Assembly: GCA_037043015.1 (NCBI GenBank)
Contig: CM073326.1
Location: 15,694,345-15,758,344 of the forward strand
Origin: Bryum argenteum
Taxonomy: Eukaryota; Streptophyta; Bryopsida; Bryales; Bryaceae
Reading direction: 5' to 3'
DNA: 64,000 bases
In this document: positions 50,372-62,423 of the stretch, piece after piece
How positions within the stretch are numbered: the stretch's first letter is position 1
How the letters are laid out: each line of letters begins with the position of its first letter
Notes under the pieces: model-generated
What the model was told of the DNA's origin: nothing
The model's database searches: none
What the model saw: only the letters and a program-made list of their open reading frames with translations
Translations under genes and position numbers: made by a program

Positions 50372-51146
50372 TAGGAGTTGAGAAATTCAGATTGAACGGC
50401 TTTGAATCGACAAGATGTGCCATTTGATAATAATCATGAGTACTTCCATTTGACTTTGATGTATGACTCACTCAAAGTAACATGTTATAGGGACTAAATA
50501 TGTTTGACTTACAGGCTCATGTGAAGAACTTTTTCTTTTTGGACTTTGAAGAGGTGATACCATAGGCATTAAGAATTGCCCGCTGAAAATGTGCAAGCAC
50601 AATTGCATTTTGTGATTGTACTTGCGCAAATTACATGATCCGGAGGGCACAAGGAAAACAAGGGATTTTCGAGTTCTTAGAACTCGGAGAACGTAAAAGC
50701 CACCCGTGTCTTAAAGACAAATTTCGCACGGACTTCGCACGGACTTGAGGGTGTAATGAAATATTTCCGTCTCCACCCTCCATTGTCAACAATAATATTT
50801 TCACCACACCTTCAAAAGTTCAAATCGGTGCAAAATCCTTTTATTACTTTACAATTATTTTGCCTTTCATCAAAATTATTCTCACCAATCATTCCTATGC
50901 AAAGTATAATTGGAACCTTTCTTCTAATTATTTGCACATGGAATTTCATCACTTCGAGACTTGTAACAAACCTTGCACATGTTTCTCAACGGCAATTACA
51001 AATATTCAACCTGTCAATTCTTCAATTTAGCTAGGATTTTCTAAAGTGTGACCATTCAGTGTCTGATTGAAAAACTCGATCACCTGCTGATCACTCATTC
51101 ATCAGTTGATTCAATCGGATCTTAAATGGAGCAGATCCATGATAAA
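50372..51146. other. Intergenic AT-rich DNA
   Basis: No gene, RNA or repeat could be supported. Confidence 0.4.
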
Positions 51147-51415
51147 GCTCTAGAAATCTTCACTCACAGGTACATAATACTTTAGTCATACAACAATGTG
51201 ATGTACTCAATGCAGGCATTACAGGGTGTCACTTTAAGACACCCAGTTTAGAAATTTCTATATTTTTAACTTCAAAAATTCATAACTCATTGTAGAAGAG
51301 TCCAAGAATGATAATCCACTTGCTCAGTTCTTTCTACTAATCTTCCCCATGCTCCAAAATTGCTTGTAAATTTCCTGAAAATTGAGCAGTTATTGAACAC
51401 CTTACTATATTTCAG
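51147..51415 (+). mobile_element. Second copy of the left end of the 11.5 kb transposon
   Basis: GCTCTAGAAATCTTCACTCA onward matches 11530-11825, including CAGGTACATAATA, AGGGTGTCACT, AATTCATAACTC and TTGAACACCTTACTATA. The matching right end was not found; a related interior part follows at 53561. Confidence 0.7.
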
Positions 51416-52187
51416 TAATAACCGCAAAGGCATATTCCCTGCAGGTTGTACTTCGTTATCCTGTAGAGTAGGAGACGTCAAGCATAGGCGCCGCCGATCA
51501 CTCTACGATCACAAGTGCCACAAATTCTACAGTATACAAACTCCATCGCCGTAGTACTACACGTTTTCCTCATTTCTTCCTGCAACTCACCTTCCACCAT
51601 AGATCATCGATCCTCCATCTTCACATGAACATTGCACACATGGACTCTGTTACTTAGGGGCAAACCACTCGAGAGGAAAGGCAGTGAGTTGGATGAATAG
51701 CATTGGTTCAAATTAGCAAGTGGTTGCCACATGAGAGGAAGTAGGGGGAGTGGCAAGGATGACATGAAACAATATTGTAGCTTTGGAATTGGCTTTAGAT
51801 GTTGCTTTGGGATCTACATGGCAATGACGTGGCACAATAAATGCACCACTCCACTACCTAGCACTAGTGCTTGAAAGTGGGTTGAAAGTCCACATTGTAA
51901 GGAGAAAAGGAAGGAAAAGAAATTTTTTAAAGGCAAAGTGTCACGTTGCAGGAAGTTGTGAAACTTCCTCTCCCTCTGTGTGGATTGCCCCTTATTCCCA
52001 ATCAAACTGATAGGCCATTTGTCAAGACGGAGGTTCACATGAACTGCAAGACAGAAGTCACGAATCCCACTTTCATTTAAACCGCAATACTGTACAGTGG
52101 GGTACAGTTTGCTTACGAATTCCTCCTCAAAGGGAGTTTTTGTGAAAAGTTTGATAATTCGTTGTGAACTCAAAAATGATCGGAATC

Positions 52188-52941
52188 GAAATCCGTAAAG
52201 TGTGCTGGAATCACATCAGGGTGTATTACAATACTATGATGAAATATTAATTCCTTTTTGTAATACCATTTTGCATATTTTAATTACTTCATACACAATC
52301 TACCATTGACTACTCTTACTTTTTGTTCTATTTGAGATGTTCATTTCAATTGAAAATTCGAAATCAGCTTTTGAAGTTGTTCTTGGGATACTTAGGCACA
52401 TACTAGAATAATAAAAAGAATTTTCTCTTTTGAATTCTTTGGTATTGAAGCGGTTTCTTATGAATCTCTAATTAGAACCCAAAGTGGAAATTGAATCTTC
52501 CTTCAAAATTGGTAAGAATACTATAAGAATTTAAGCTAGGCATGAGTGTCATGACTTTGATAGCCTCCAACCATCCTTTGAGGACATTTGTTAGTATTTG
52601 GGGGACATATGTGATTGTGTGAAAGGCTTTCACATGTTCTTGGCAAAGTTTACTGGCTATTAGGACTTACTGAAAAAATTCTCCAAGCCAAAAACTAAAC
52701 ACAAGGTATATCAATGATGCCAAAAATGTGTGCCCAAGTACCCCAAGAACAACTTCAAAAGCTGATTTCGAATTTTCAAGTGAAATGAACACCTCAAATA
52801 GAATAGAAAGTAAGAGTAGTCAATGGTAGATTGTGTATGAAGTAATTGAAATATGCAAAGTGGTATTACAAAAAGGAATTAATATTTCATCATAGTATTG
52901 TAATACACTCTAATGTGATTCCAGCACACTTTACGGATTTC
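52188..52941. mobile_element. Long inverted repeat, arms of about 210 bases
   Basis: Left arm 52188-52400 and right arm 52730-52941 are inverted copies with few mismatches. Outer ends are GAAATCCGTAAAGTGTGCTG and its complement; inner ends are GTTCTTGGGATACTT and AAGTACCCCAAGAAC. The spacer is about 330 bases and non-coding. Part of the left arm also resembles 12920-13150 inside the 11.5 kb element. Confidence 0.9.
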
Positions 52942-53560
52942 TCGGATTTCAATTCAAGTCTACTTGTTGTAGTAGTAAGACATGGCATGCATTTTTTAGA
53001 TTTTAGTCCATGAGGTCTAGCTTTAAATGTTTCTTGTAAATTTGAAGAAATTTTCAGCGTTGCATGATTATTATTTGAACCCTTTTATCATTTACAATAC
53101 AATGATTTTTTGGTACAAGTGTGCTTTTGAGATAAAAGCTAACAACCTTATAGAGTTATAGTTGATGGTTTTTATCTTGGCAATTGATATTTCACTAATT
53201 ATGGACAAATTCATAGTCCAAAAGTAATGTCGTTTGTCCGCCGATATTACCTTAAGACTCCATCAATAATCTTTGATAGGTCGTAATTCAGTCAAATATT
53301 GTCCAAATTAAACATATAAGGTATTTTTTGATATCTACAAAAATGTAGATGTCAAAAAACATGTGATATATTTGATTTGGACAAAATTTGAGTGAGTTAT
53401 GGCCTTTTGAAAGTCGCAGATGTGGGGATGTATTGGCTGGCCGCCGATAAAACCAAGGTTCTTCATTAGTTGCAAAATGTTCATAAGTTGGAAATAAGTC
53501 CATAATTTGTTAAATACAGGTTAAATTCTATTTCAAAGTAAAAATGATGGAATTTTTTAA

Positions 53561-54603
53561 CCTTTTAAAACCCCTATTTGGCTACACGACCCTAGTGTTG
53601 AAAAACAACATTTTGGATGAAGGGGTTGAAACTTTGAAGAGCTTTAGTAATTTCTTCATCTCGAGTCCGTTTTTGACAAAATTATTTGGATTCGGACTCA
53701 CATCAAGTCTTGTTTGTGGGGTAAGTATTGAAGCCCATACATTGAATTATGAATGAACAACATTATGCCTTTTAGTGAAGGCAACTATGGGTTTTGAGTT
53801 TTAAAACATCAAGCATGTTTTACAATTGCAAGCAAATCATGTGGACTCAACTATAGTTTGTCATTAAGAACAAAATAAAAATTACAAAAGTATGGTGTTA
53901 AAACGAAGCCAAAAACTCTCTAGTTCAAAGCTTTTTTTTTGAGGTAATGTGAAACTAGATTCACATTGATGTGTCTACAATGGAAAAAGTGAAAAAATGT
54001 ATGAATTTGGAAAAGCTTTATCTCCCTCCTCAGTTCCTCCACTTTTACATTTCAACTTTTTTCTTTTATTGAGATAGATTCGAATTAGAGTCTAGTTTTA
54101 GTGATAGAAACCTTCACTTAGTCAAAGATGTTTGGAAGATAAGGCATGGCTTTGAGTGCCAAGGGTAGCGTCTTGGAAGTCCTAGTTGTAAACTTTTTGG
54201 TAGTTTTGGTACCATTGCAAAGCAATACTTTGAGCCAAAGAATACTTTACATGGATTACTTTTGGGACAAGCGTGTTATTGAGATAAAGGTGAACAACTT
54301 CCTTGTTGACATTTTTTCAATGTTCCAACTTTATAGGTGGATTTTCCACGCTATTGTATAAGCAATAAAATAAGCAATATAAGCAATAATTTTGTGGTTT
54401 GTTTTGACTTGAGGACTCCTAAGTAATGATTTGGCAATCTCTTGGGCTTTGTGACTCAAATGATGGCCGAGATGATTTACATTAAGTTTACTATAAGATG
54501 GTGTGGTTAAAATGTGAATGATTTACCTCCATTTTCATTTGACACCTTTTTTTAAATGGTGTTTTTTGTTTGCCAAACATAGGCTTGGACGTGTGTGGGT
54601 TGA
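53561..54603 (+). mobile_element. Second copy of the 1 kb TTAA-type element
   Basis: Begins after TTAA at 53557-53560. It shares with 11849-12821 the phrases CCCTAGTGT(C/T)GAAAAAC, ACATTTTGGATGAAG, GAAACTTTGAAGAGC, TGGTAGAAACCTT-like and GATTTGAGTGC-like runs. The right end near 54603 is decayed. No coding capacity. Confidence 0.75.
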
Positions 54604-56010
54604 GCAAATATACATATGACTCTTGTAATCAATGAGGCCTGAGGGCTCCAAATTTGATCCAAATCATATTCTGACAAGTCTACACAAGATTATAAGTTTG
54701 AAAAACTAATACTTACTTTCAATTCTACCAATAACTTTTAAGATCCAACAATATTCATACAATTCAAAAATCGAAGGGTAAATGTCGAATGAATTTACTA
54801 CTATGAAAAGAAAATGAAGGGAAGATAAATATGATTCATAAAATTGGCGTGCATTGGCACTACCTCTCTAATGTTTTAAAACCATCACCTCCTCCTAAAT
54901 TTCATGCTATGGAATCAAATCACCTCAGCTCAATTTACAATTTCTATCACTGAAGCTATAGTCTACTTGAGTTCCAACCCAATAAGTTTCATCAAAAGGG
55001 GACATTGAACGAAGAGGTTAGAACGATTCATCATATTGATTCTCAACATGTATGGAACGTTTAATTGATCTCAACTGGCTCCATAGAAAATCCAACAATA
55101 AAAATTGCAACTCGAATAAGACTAAGTGGCTCAACAAAAGCAACCATCAAAACCGAGCTTCACCATTACCTTAGGCGAGCCTCCAACTAGCCACGTGTTT
55201 TGTTTTAGAAAAATGATTGTGTGCATTTGAGACACCTAATTGACAAGCTAGCAAAAACAACGGAACGTTCAAATGAAGCAAAGCTATCATGCCAAGGGTG
55301 ATGCGAATTGCCACCAGTCCTTAGTGTACTTTAATCAAGTTGATTAACATCTCAAATGCTGTTTGTCTAATTTGGGTAGGAATCTCATGAAGAAAATTGA
55401 ACGATTGTACTATGAGAACAAGTGCTCAAGTCTAGCACCTTTGTAAGGTTGGCTGCCAAATTTCTTGATGAGTAGTGCCTCTATGTACCCGCGAGTTCAA
55501 AAATTGGGACTAATCAAAGGGCTCTTCGTGGTCCCAAAAACCACTGGCAAGATCTTTGTTGATTCTTATTTCTTCATCCATTCACATTCAAGGATGTTTC
55601 CATGTCAAGTGTAAAGAAATTTTGGACTTTGCTAGATGATTAGTGGTACTGCAGAAAGGATTGAATAGAAATGAGTGTGCCTTATGCATGTGTAATTGGC
55701 TTGCGTCAGAGATCTTAGTCAAATATTGAAGAAGAACCCTCCAAAAAGAAACCACCTGATAGAAGACTAAGACTCAAGTTGTCTTAGCTTCATAATTTTG
55801 GAGTCAGCCTATAAGTCTATAACCATAGAGCACAAAAGCAATGAAAACCGCATAGTCTTTAGTGCCCAAAAGCTATATTTACTTGTACTTGTTTGTGTGC
55901 TTGGGTGATTTTATAAACTCTACTCCAACCACTTTACTTCAACCAGTCTCATTCACATTGTCCTCCAAGTCAGCCATTCACTGATCCTTAAATTTCCTAT
56001 TCAAGTTTCT
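54604..56010. other. Intergenic DNA, no gene seen
   Basis: Only short frames; no domain, RNA or clear repeat end could be supported. Confidence 0.4.
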
Positions 56011-56207
56011 CCCCCCACACCGAGACCCCCCACACCGAGACCCCCCACACCGAGACCCCCCCACACCGAGACCCCCCCACACCAAGACCCCCCCACACCG
56101 AGACCCCCCACACCGAGACCCCCCACACGGAGATCCCCCACACCGAGACCCCCCCACACCGAGACCCCCCACCGAGACCCCCCACACCCAGACCCCCCAT
56201 CGAGACC
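56011..56207 (+). repeat. Minisatellite, about twelve units of 16-17 bases
   Basis: The unit CCCCCCACACCGAGAC is repeated with small length changes. It is strongly strand-asymmetric: C and A on the top strand, G and T on the bottom. Glycine- and cysteine-rich frames on the minus strand are products of the repeat. Confidence 0.95.
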
Positions 56208-57716
56208 TCAGACCTCTGCTTCTGGAAAACGAGGGATAAGTGCACTTCGGAGTTCCAGCCATTATGGAGACGCACACTTTGGCCTCTTCGTATTAATGAG
56301 TCCACTTCGAATACAAGCATGCTTTTCTTGCCTTCCTCAACTAGACAAGAAAAATGATTTGAAGGTATCCTCTCTACTCTCTCAGAAGTTTGAAGGTTAG
56401 TACGTACAAGTGTATCTGTTACTAAAAAGAATACTTAGCCCTTGTAAGATCATCTCATATGGGAAAGAGAATGGACAGTTTCAGATTATGAAGTCAGATA
56501 CATATTCAAGGAACAAAATAAAAATGACTTAGAGCACCGCCACTCATGAGTATCGTGAGTCGGTGGACATCATGGGCACATTTGAAGGCCTTTGGATAAC
56601 CAATGTTACGTTTGAGTGTCACTAATATTGAATGAGGTATTGGCAAGGGCCAGATTTTGCATTGCTAATTAAACGGCAAAAAAGTTCGTTCTAAATACAG
56701 AAGAGTGAGGGATTGCATTGCAGACATGGGTGGCTTGTGAAAGTTTCTAGCTCCTGGACTAACAGAGAGAGACAGAGGATATCGAGATCATAATGAGGGA
56801 TTTTCAGTCGTTGGGTGGTGATGCAATGAAGGTAGGCATTTTCGTGTTTGTGGTAACTAGTAGATGCTCTTTACCCCTAAAAGCTGAAATATACCACATT
56901 GTCGTTGATGTGCTTCGAAAAAAACATATGGTATTTGCAACAAATGAAACTTTGAATCATTATATTTCAAGAATCGTACGGTGACATTTGATAAAAATTG
57001 ATGGGTAGACTAATTAGACTCTTTCTAAACAAGATTCTATGATATAACTTGTCATTATAAGATTGAAAAAAAATAAACAAAGAAAAACATACAAACTTGT
57101 TTACTGATTTCAGATATGGCCTTCTGGAGGTGTACTGTAGAGCTCATCAACTGCACTTCCCCATGAATTTTCGTCGATTATGTTACATGCAGTGAAATTT
57201 CAGCATCTGATGCATTTATAGGTGATCCCCGCGCGATCGAGCATTTGCGTGCAGAGTTCGCAGAAGTGACCATCTTTGTCGTCGCTTTCACAGACACTCG
57301 ATTGAAGCTCGCGAACGAGAATTGGCAGGAGGTGAAGAGAAATGTGGCATGGAGGGTGGATATGGGCGCCACGTGGGGGACGGGCACAAGGAACCGAAGG
57401 CCCGGCAGCGGATAAAGCATGCCTGGCCCAGCGCTCTCCGTCCTGGGATCTCCTCCGTCCGCCTCCAGGCCCATCAGCCTTGGTAGGAAAATCCTCCAAT
57501 ACCACATCAATCTCGCCTTCGCGCATCGCGCAATCCCCAGGTGGGAATCCCGCTCGCACCCTCCAACCAACCATCACGCACGCCTCTTCTCCAACCACTC
57601 ACATTTAGTCTTACCCCGAACTAAACAACCCCGGAAAGGGATTCTCCAGCCTCACCCCCACCCAAGTGTCGTTGCCTCAGCAATTGCCCGCTGCCACTCG
57701 AGCGCAATCCGCCACA
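56208..57716. other. Intergenic DNA, then promoter and leader of TROL
   Basis: AT-rich until about 57180, then GC-rich up to the TROL start. Frames on both strands in 57200-57650 overlap and lack domains, so they are read as leader sequence. Confidence 0.4.
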
Positions 57717-60240
57717 ATGGAGGTTCTTCCTGGTCGTGCTCTGGTCGGCACCGTGGTAGCAACGGCGGCGGCCCCCAAGGAACCCACCACCAGCAGCATT
57801 GCGGCCGCGCAACCAGTGCGTCTTCCGATTCTTCGCACATTCGTTGGCTCGCTTCTCGCTACCTCCTCACCCGGCGCTGCCTTGGCCAAGGTGAATTACG
57901 ACGATTTCGTCAACCGCGCTACGACGGAAAGCCCCGCCTCATCAACGTCCTTCCCTGAGCTTCCCTCGATTTCGTTACCATCGGTTGATTTTGAGCTCCC
58001 CTCGGTTGAGCTCCCCGCGGTTGATTTCGGTGGCGCGGTCGATTTCGTGGGCGCCAATCCGTTGGCGCTCGTGGCGGGCGCTGTCGCTGTCGCCGTTCCC
58101 TTCATCGCCTCGCGAGCATTTGCTAGCCCAGCCGCCACTTTTGGCTCTGTCTCAGCTGCGGAAGCGTTTGAGCGGCTTTCCAACCCGGAACAGAATGCGC
58201 AGCTGCTGGACATTCGGGCGCCCGAGGATATCAAAGTGGAGGGGAGTCCGAGCTTGAAGTCTATTAAGAAGAAGGCTGTGAGGGTGGCCTACTCCGAGGA
58301 CGAGGCATTCGTTGACAAAGTAGTTGCGAAGTTCAAAGACGCTGAGAACACCACGCTCTACATTCTCGATAGGTGAGCAAACTCTTCCGGATTGCATTGC
58401 ATTGCCTCGATATGTGGGCAATTTCTCCCGCATTGCATTGCATTGCCTCGACAGGTGATCAATTACTCCCGCATTGCATTTCCATTTTTAGGTTTTCAGG
58501 GCGCTGAATGCTCGCTCGCTCTTGTTCCTTCAGATTTGATGGGAGCGCTGCTGGCGTCGCGAAACTGCTTGCCAACAGCGGATTCCAGGGTGCCTATGCT
58601 ATCCGAGGCGGTGCCGAGGGCCCTAATGGATGGAAGGGACAGGAGCTGCCATGGGCAATGCCTGCGAAGTCGTTCTCACTCAACCTCGAAGGCTTGAAGA
58701 GCATTATCGCAGACAGTCAAGAGGTAAGAAGATCAATGCTGGGTTTGCATTGCTGCACCGTTCCATGAATTTTCGGCATATCGGAACTAACTCCTGCAAT
58801 TTTTTGATCCACTAGTAATGCGATTGGTCGTTTGTTTGTTGCAGGATGCAGGGAATTTGTTGCCGACGTCGGTTGGCCTTGCAGCAGCAGCTGGTGTGGG
58901 TCTCGTTGTTTTGTCCGAGGTCTCTTCTCTTACCCTGCTCATTTCTTTCCTGTTTCTGTGGCAGCCTCTGTTTTGAGGTAGGCAATTGAGCTTACTGTGT
59001 CTGTTTTGAACTGAGCAGGCTGAGACTACCCTACAGCTACTGGGAACTGTTGCAGTTGCGCAATTATTTGTGAAGAAATTCCTCTTCGCCAATGTAAGGG
59101 CTTCGAACTTTCAGAATGCGAGAATGTGGCCTTTTTCTTGCATTACAAACTCTTGCATTTCCATAAGTTACTGTAAACGTCTAGTTTCAATCGTGTAATG
59201 GCACGAACACGGTTTTCAATAAAGCACTAATACAGGGTATCCTGCATGTATTTCGACTGGAATTAGACCTGTTGAAAAAAAATTAACACGAGAAATTCCT
59301 CCATAATTTTTATACACATTCTTTTTGATACCAAAACGCATCTTCTTCGAGAAGTTTGGAAAGTATATTTTGGTGTGCGGTCTTCCAATGATGGATATGG
59401 GATGAGTTTGCAGGATAGGAAGAATACTATTGAACAGATCAAGTCGTTCTTGGACACGAAGATTGCGCCCAAGGAGTTCGTGGACGAGATCAAGGTACGC
59501 TCACACGATCACTTTCTCTTTTACTCTCAACGCCGAAACGAACCAGTTCTTTATCTGAGTCGGTAAAATTGGGTCGGCAGGAAGTTGGAAGAGTGCTGCT
59601 TCCCCAGGGAAGCGATGTGAAAGCAGCTGTTGCGACGGGAGCCACAGTGATCGAGAAGAAACTCGGGGTGGACGCTGTTACTCCAGAGGCGATAGGCGAG
59701 AAAGTGAAAGAGGAAGCCGAGAAGAAACTCGGGGTGGACGTTCCCACTCCAGAGGCGATAGGTGAGAAAGTAAAAGAGGAAGCCGAGAAGAAACTCGGGG
59801 TGGACGCCGTCACTCCAGAGGCGATAGGCGAGAAATTGAAAGAGGAAGCCGAGGAGAAACTCGGGGTGGACGCCGTCACTCCAGAGGCGATAGGCGAGAA
59901 AGTGAAAGAAGAAGCCGAGAAGGTTACTGCCGGAGTCGAAATCCCAACGAACGAAGCAAGCACCGCCGCTCCAGCAGAAGAAGAAGAAGCAGAAACACCA
60001 TCACCAGCTTTACCAGTCCTTCAAGAACCACCAAGCCTCCCAACCAAGGGTGAGGGAGAAGAAGAAGAAGAAGCCCCAGCTGCGGAGCCAGTTGCTGAAG
60101 CTCCAGCCGCCGAAGCCAGTACCACATCTGTTTCCACTCCCGAGGAAGCCACCCTAGTCTTCGATTCCGACAAAGACCTCAAGCCTGCTAGTCCCTTCCA
60201 ACCCGTTGCTGAAGCTGTCTCCGCAGATGCATCGAGGTAA
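57717..60240 (+). CDS. TROL: Thylakoid rhodanese-like protein TROL (STR4)
   Basis: Six exons, 57717-58372, 58534-58723, 58845-58919, 59019-59093, 59414-59494 and 59581-60240, give 578 residues. TROL anchors ferredoxin-NADP reductase at the thylakoid membrane and so steers photosynthetic electrons. The first 60 residues look like a plastid transit peptide with an Ala-rich thylakoid part. A rhodanese-like domain (about 140-250) has Asp in place of the catalytic Cys (ILDRFDG), as in known TROL, so it is not an active sulfurtransferase. Two hydrophobic segments follow (GLAAAAGVGLVVL and LQLLGTVAVAQLFV), then [36 protein letters not shown], a well-kept block. Four 22-residue repeats and an acidic Pro/Ala-rich tail end with KDLKPASPF, a short match to the reductase-binding ITEP region. 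Start is the first in-frame ATG. Confidence 0.9.
58385..58480 (+). repeat. Degenerate tandem repeat in TROL intron 1
   Basis: GCATTGCATTGCCTCGA and the surrounding CTCCCGCATTGCATT phrase recur two to three times with a spacing of about 45 bases. Confidence 0.65.
59653..59916 (+). repeat. Coding tandem repeat of 66 bases in TROL, four units
   Basis: Units at 59653, 59719, 59785 and 59851 encode EKKLGVDAVTPEAIGEKVKE plus EA with few changes (VDV-P in unit 2, KL for KV in unit 3, EEKL in unit 4). Period of 22 residues with alternating Lys and Glu suggests an amphipathic helix. Confidence 0.95.
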
Positions 60241-60790
60241 CAATTTTGCAAGCCTCGAATTGCTCTGGACATCGTGAATTGATTGCTTCTCCGATCAAGT
60301 TAACTTTAGATATGTGTAAGCTGTCACTGCACAAATTTGCACTGCACTGGATAATGTATAATGATCGCTTTTCTCATTAAGAAAAGTTAAGATTTGTGTA
60401 TATTGATGTATCTTTTGCCTTGCAGTTAAGCTGATGATTCGGCCGCGAAATGGTAGTTGTCGAAGCCAGTAACCGATTGAGTTGGTAGTAGACGGGCTAA
60501 TGGTGGACAGTGAGTTAAGGTATGCATTTTGTAGTGTAGTAGTGAAAGCAATCGACAGGGAGCACAGTTTTGAGCCGAAGGACTAGGAGAGTAAGATAGT
60601 ATTTTCGAGTGTGCGGCCACTGTCGGTGACAGATTGTTACTTGAGTTGAAGAAGTATGATGCTTAAGGTTTTGTACAGTCAATGTGAATCGCATTTCTTT
60701 GCCCTTGTGGTGTACACATGACTTTTGCTCTCTCAACATGATTGAGTGCGGTCATTTCTTTGAAACGACTGGCCACTGCGGAATACTGAA
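60241..60790. other. 3' flank of TROL
   Basis: A possible splice acceptor (CTTGCAG at 60419-60425) followed at once by TTAAG would end the protein with Ser instead of Arg; either way the C-terminus changes by one residue only. Confidence 0.4.
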
Positions 60791-60791
60791 C

Positions 60792-61145
60792 TAGAAGAAG
60801 GCACCGGTAGAAGAGTCTTTACCGGTAGAAGAGTCTTTATCGGTAGAAGAGTCTTCATCAGTAGAACACTCTTTACCAGTGGAAGAGTCTTTATTAGTGG
60901 AAGAGTCTTGGCTAGTTGAAGAGTCTTGGCTAGTGGAAGAGTCTTGGCTAGTGGAAGAGTCTTGGCTAGTGGAAGAGTCTTGGCTAGTGGAAGAGTCTTG
61001 GCTAGTGAAAGAGTCTTGGCTAGTAGAAGAGTATTGGTTAGTAGAAGAGTCTTGGCTAGTAGAAGAGTCTCTGCCAACAGAAGAGTCTTTGCTACTAGAC
61101 GAGCCTTTGCTAGTAGGATAATCATCATCAGTAGAAGAGTTTTTA
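60792..61145 (+). repeat. Minisatellite of 18-base units
   Basis: About nineteen units built on GAAGAGTCTTGGCTAGTG, near-perfect at 60897-61010 and degenerate outside. Being a multiple of three, it leaves open frames on both strands (EESWLV and KTL-LAKT patterns), which are not called as genes. Confidence 0.93.
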
Positions 61146-62423
61146 CCACACTAGAAGAGCTTGTGGTCCTCTAAGGGGTTGAAGAATCATGCCAATAATG
61201 CAAGAGAGAAGGGAAGTGTCTCCAATTTTCAAAACTAGGTACTTTGACAAGATGCTATGTATTGCTCAATGTATTGTATATATGGGTATATGGGAGAACG
61301 TGTGGATGTGAAATAAATATATCACATTCTCAATGTATGTAGCACTAAAATAATTCCTTAAATAATTGGAAATAGGGAAGTTCACCTCAGTTGAGTAGAT
61401 CTTCTATTGGCCCTAATCAAATATTGTGCTTTTCACCTAAAGAACCAATAAACTACTTTTTGGTCATAGGCTAAACTTCAACACTTGCACAATAAAGAGT
61501 AACAATTCTCTTAAAAATTCTTTCCATTATAAGTCTCTAATTTATGATACACAATGAGATTATTGAGCAATTGTAGACAGAGCTTTGGAGCCAAATGGAC
61601 AAAAAAAAGAAATACAAGATCGATCAAAAAGGACCTTTTTGATGTTTGAGCCTTTGAGGTAGTGCCTAAGAGTGTCAAAGAGTTACTCCCAACTAAGAAA
61701 TGATCCATTAGTTAGAGAGCCAAAAGAAATATAGAAGTGATCTCAATTTAAGTATCGAGGCAAAATGTCTCAAAAGTCTGTCCATATGGTATACCAACTT
61801 GTAAGGTCCTTTCTCGTTAAAACAAATGTGGGCCAAGAGCTTGTATATTTATAAGAAAAAACTCTTGAGATAGGTTGTGCTTATTAGAAACAAGTCAATA
61901 TAACTTAAGAAAAGACTAATGCTAAGAGAGTTTAAAGCATAATCACGGGCTTCGAGAGAGGGGAAATGTCATGCGAGTTGGTGAGCAAGGGCCACCTCAA
62001 GTTGCACTCTACGCACGCCTCCTCAAAATTACTCCACACCTTGACTATTTTTGCAGTGAATACATTGACCATACGCTCGTTGAAGCTTGCTTGCCTACAA
62101 CTTGCTTACGTCATCAGCTTTGTAGCAATCCAAGCTTTAGATGAGCACTTCACCTTGGGGATGGGCGGACCTCACTTGAGGCAGAGAATATCAAAAACAA
62201 AGTCTCCATCCATGGGTAGAGTCCGACGCTCTAAGACTACGAAAACCAAGATGCAAGACTACGGAAGCGAAATAGGCTCGAGAGCTCACTGTATCAAGTG
62301 AGACAACCCAACAACAATGAAAAAAGCACCCATCCAACTAATTGTTTGAGCAAGAAAATGATCCACTACCTTTCAGAGATAGGATCAAAGGATCCACCAG
62401 ACGGGATATAATGACTATATGAC
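61146..62423. other. Intergenic DNA and 3' flank of the DnaJ gene
   Basis: AT-rich to about 61950. No gene is supported; the 111-codon frame at 61966-62301 (+) has no domain. Confidence 0.4.

Noticed and set aside
55978..56320. Gly/Cys-rich minus-strand frames
   Set aside because: Produced by the C-rich minisatellite; periodicity follows the repeat, not codons.
57178..57608. Frames on both strands upstream of TROL
   Set aside because: GC-rich leader DNA gives open frames by chance; none is in phase with TROL and none has a domain.
59490..59963. 157-codon minus-strand frame with Ser/Phe repeats
   Set aside because: Antisense shadow of the TROL 66-base coding repeat.
60733..61149. 138-codon minus-strand frame with Leu/Ala/Lys/Thr repeats
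   Set aside because: Produced by the 18-base minisatellite.
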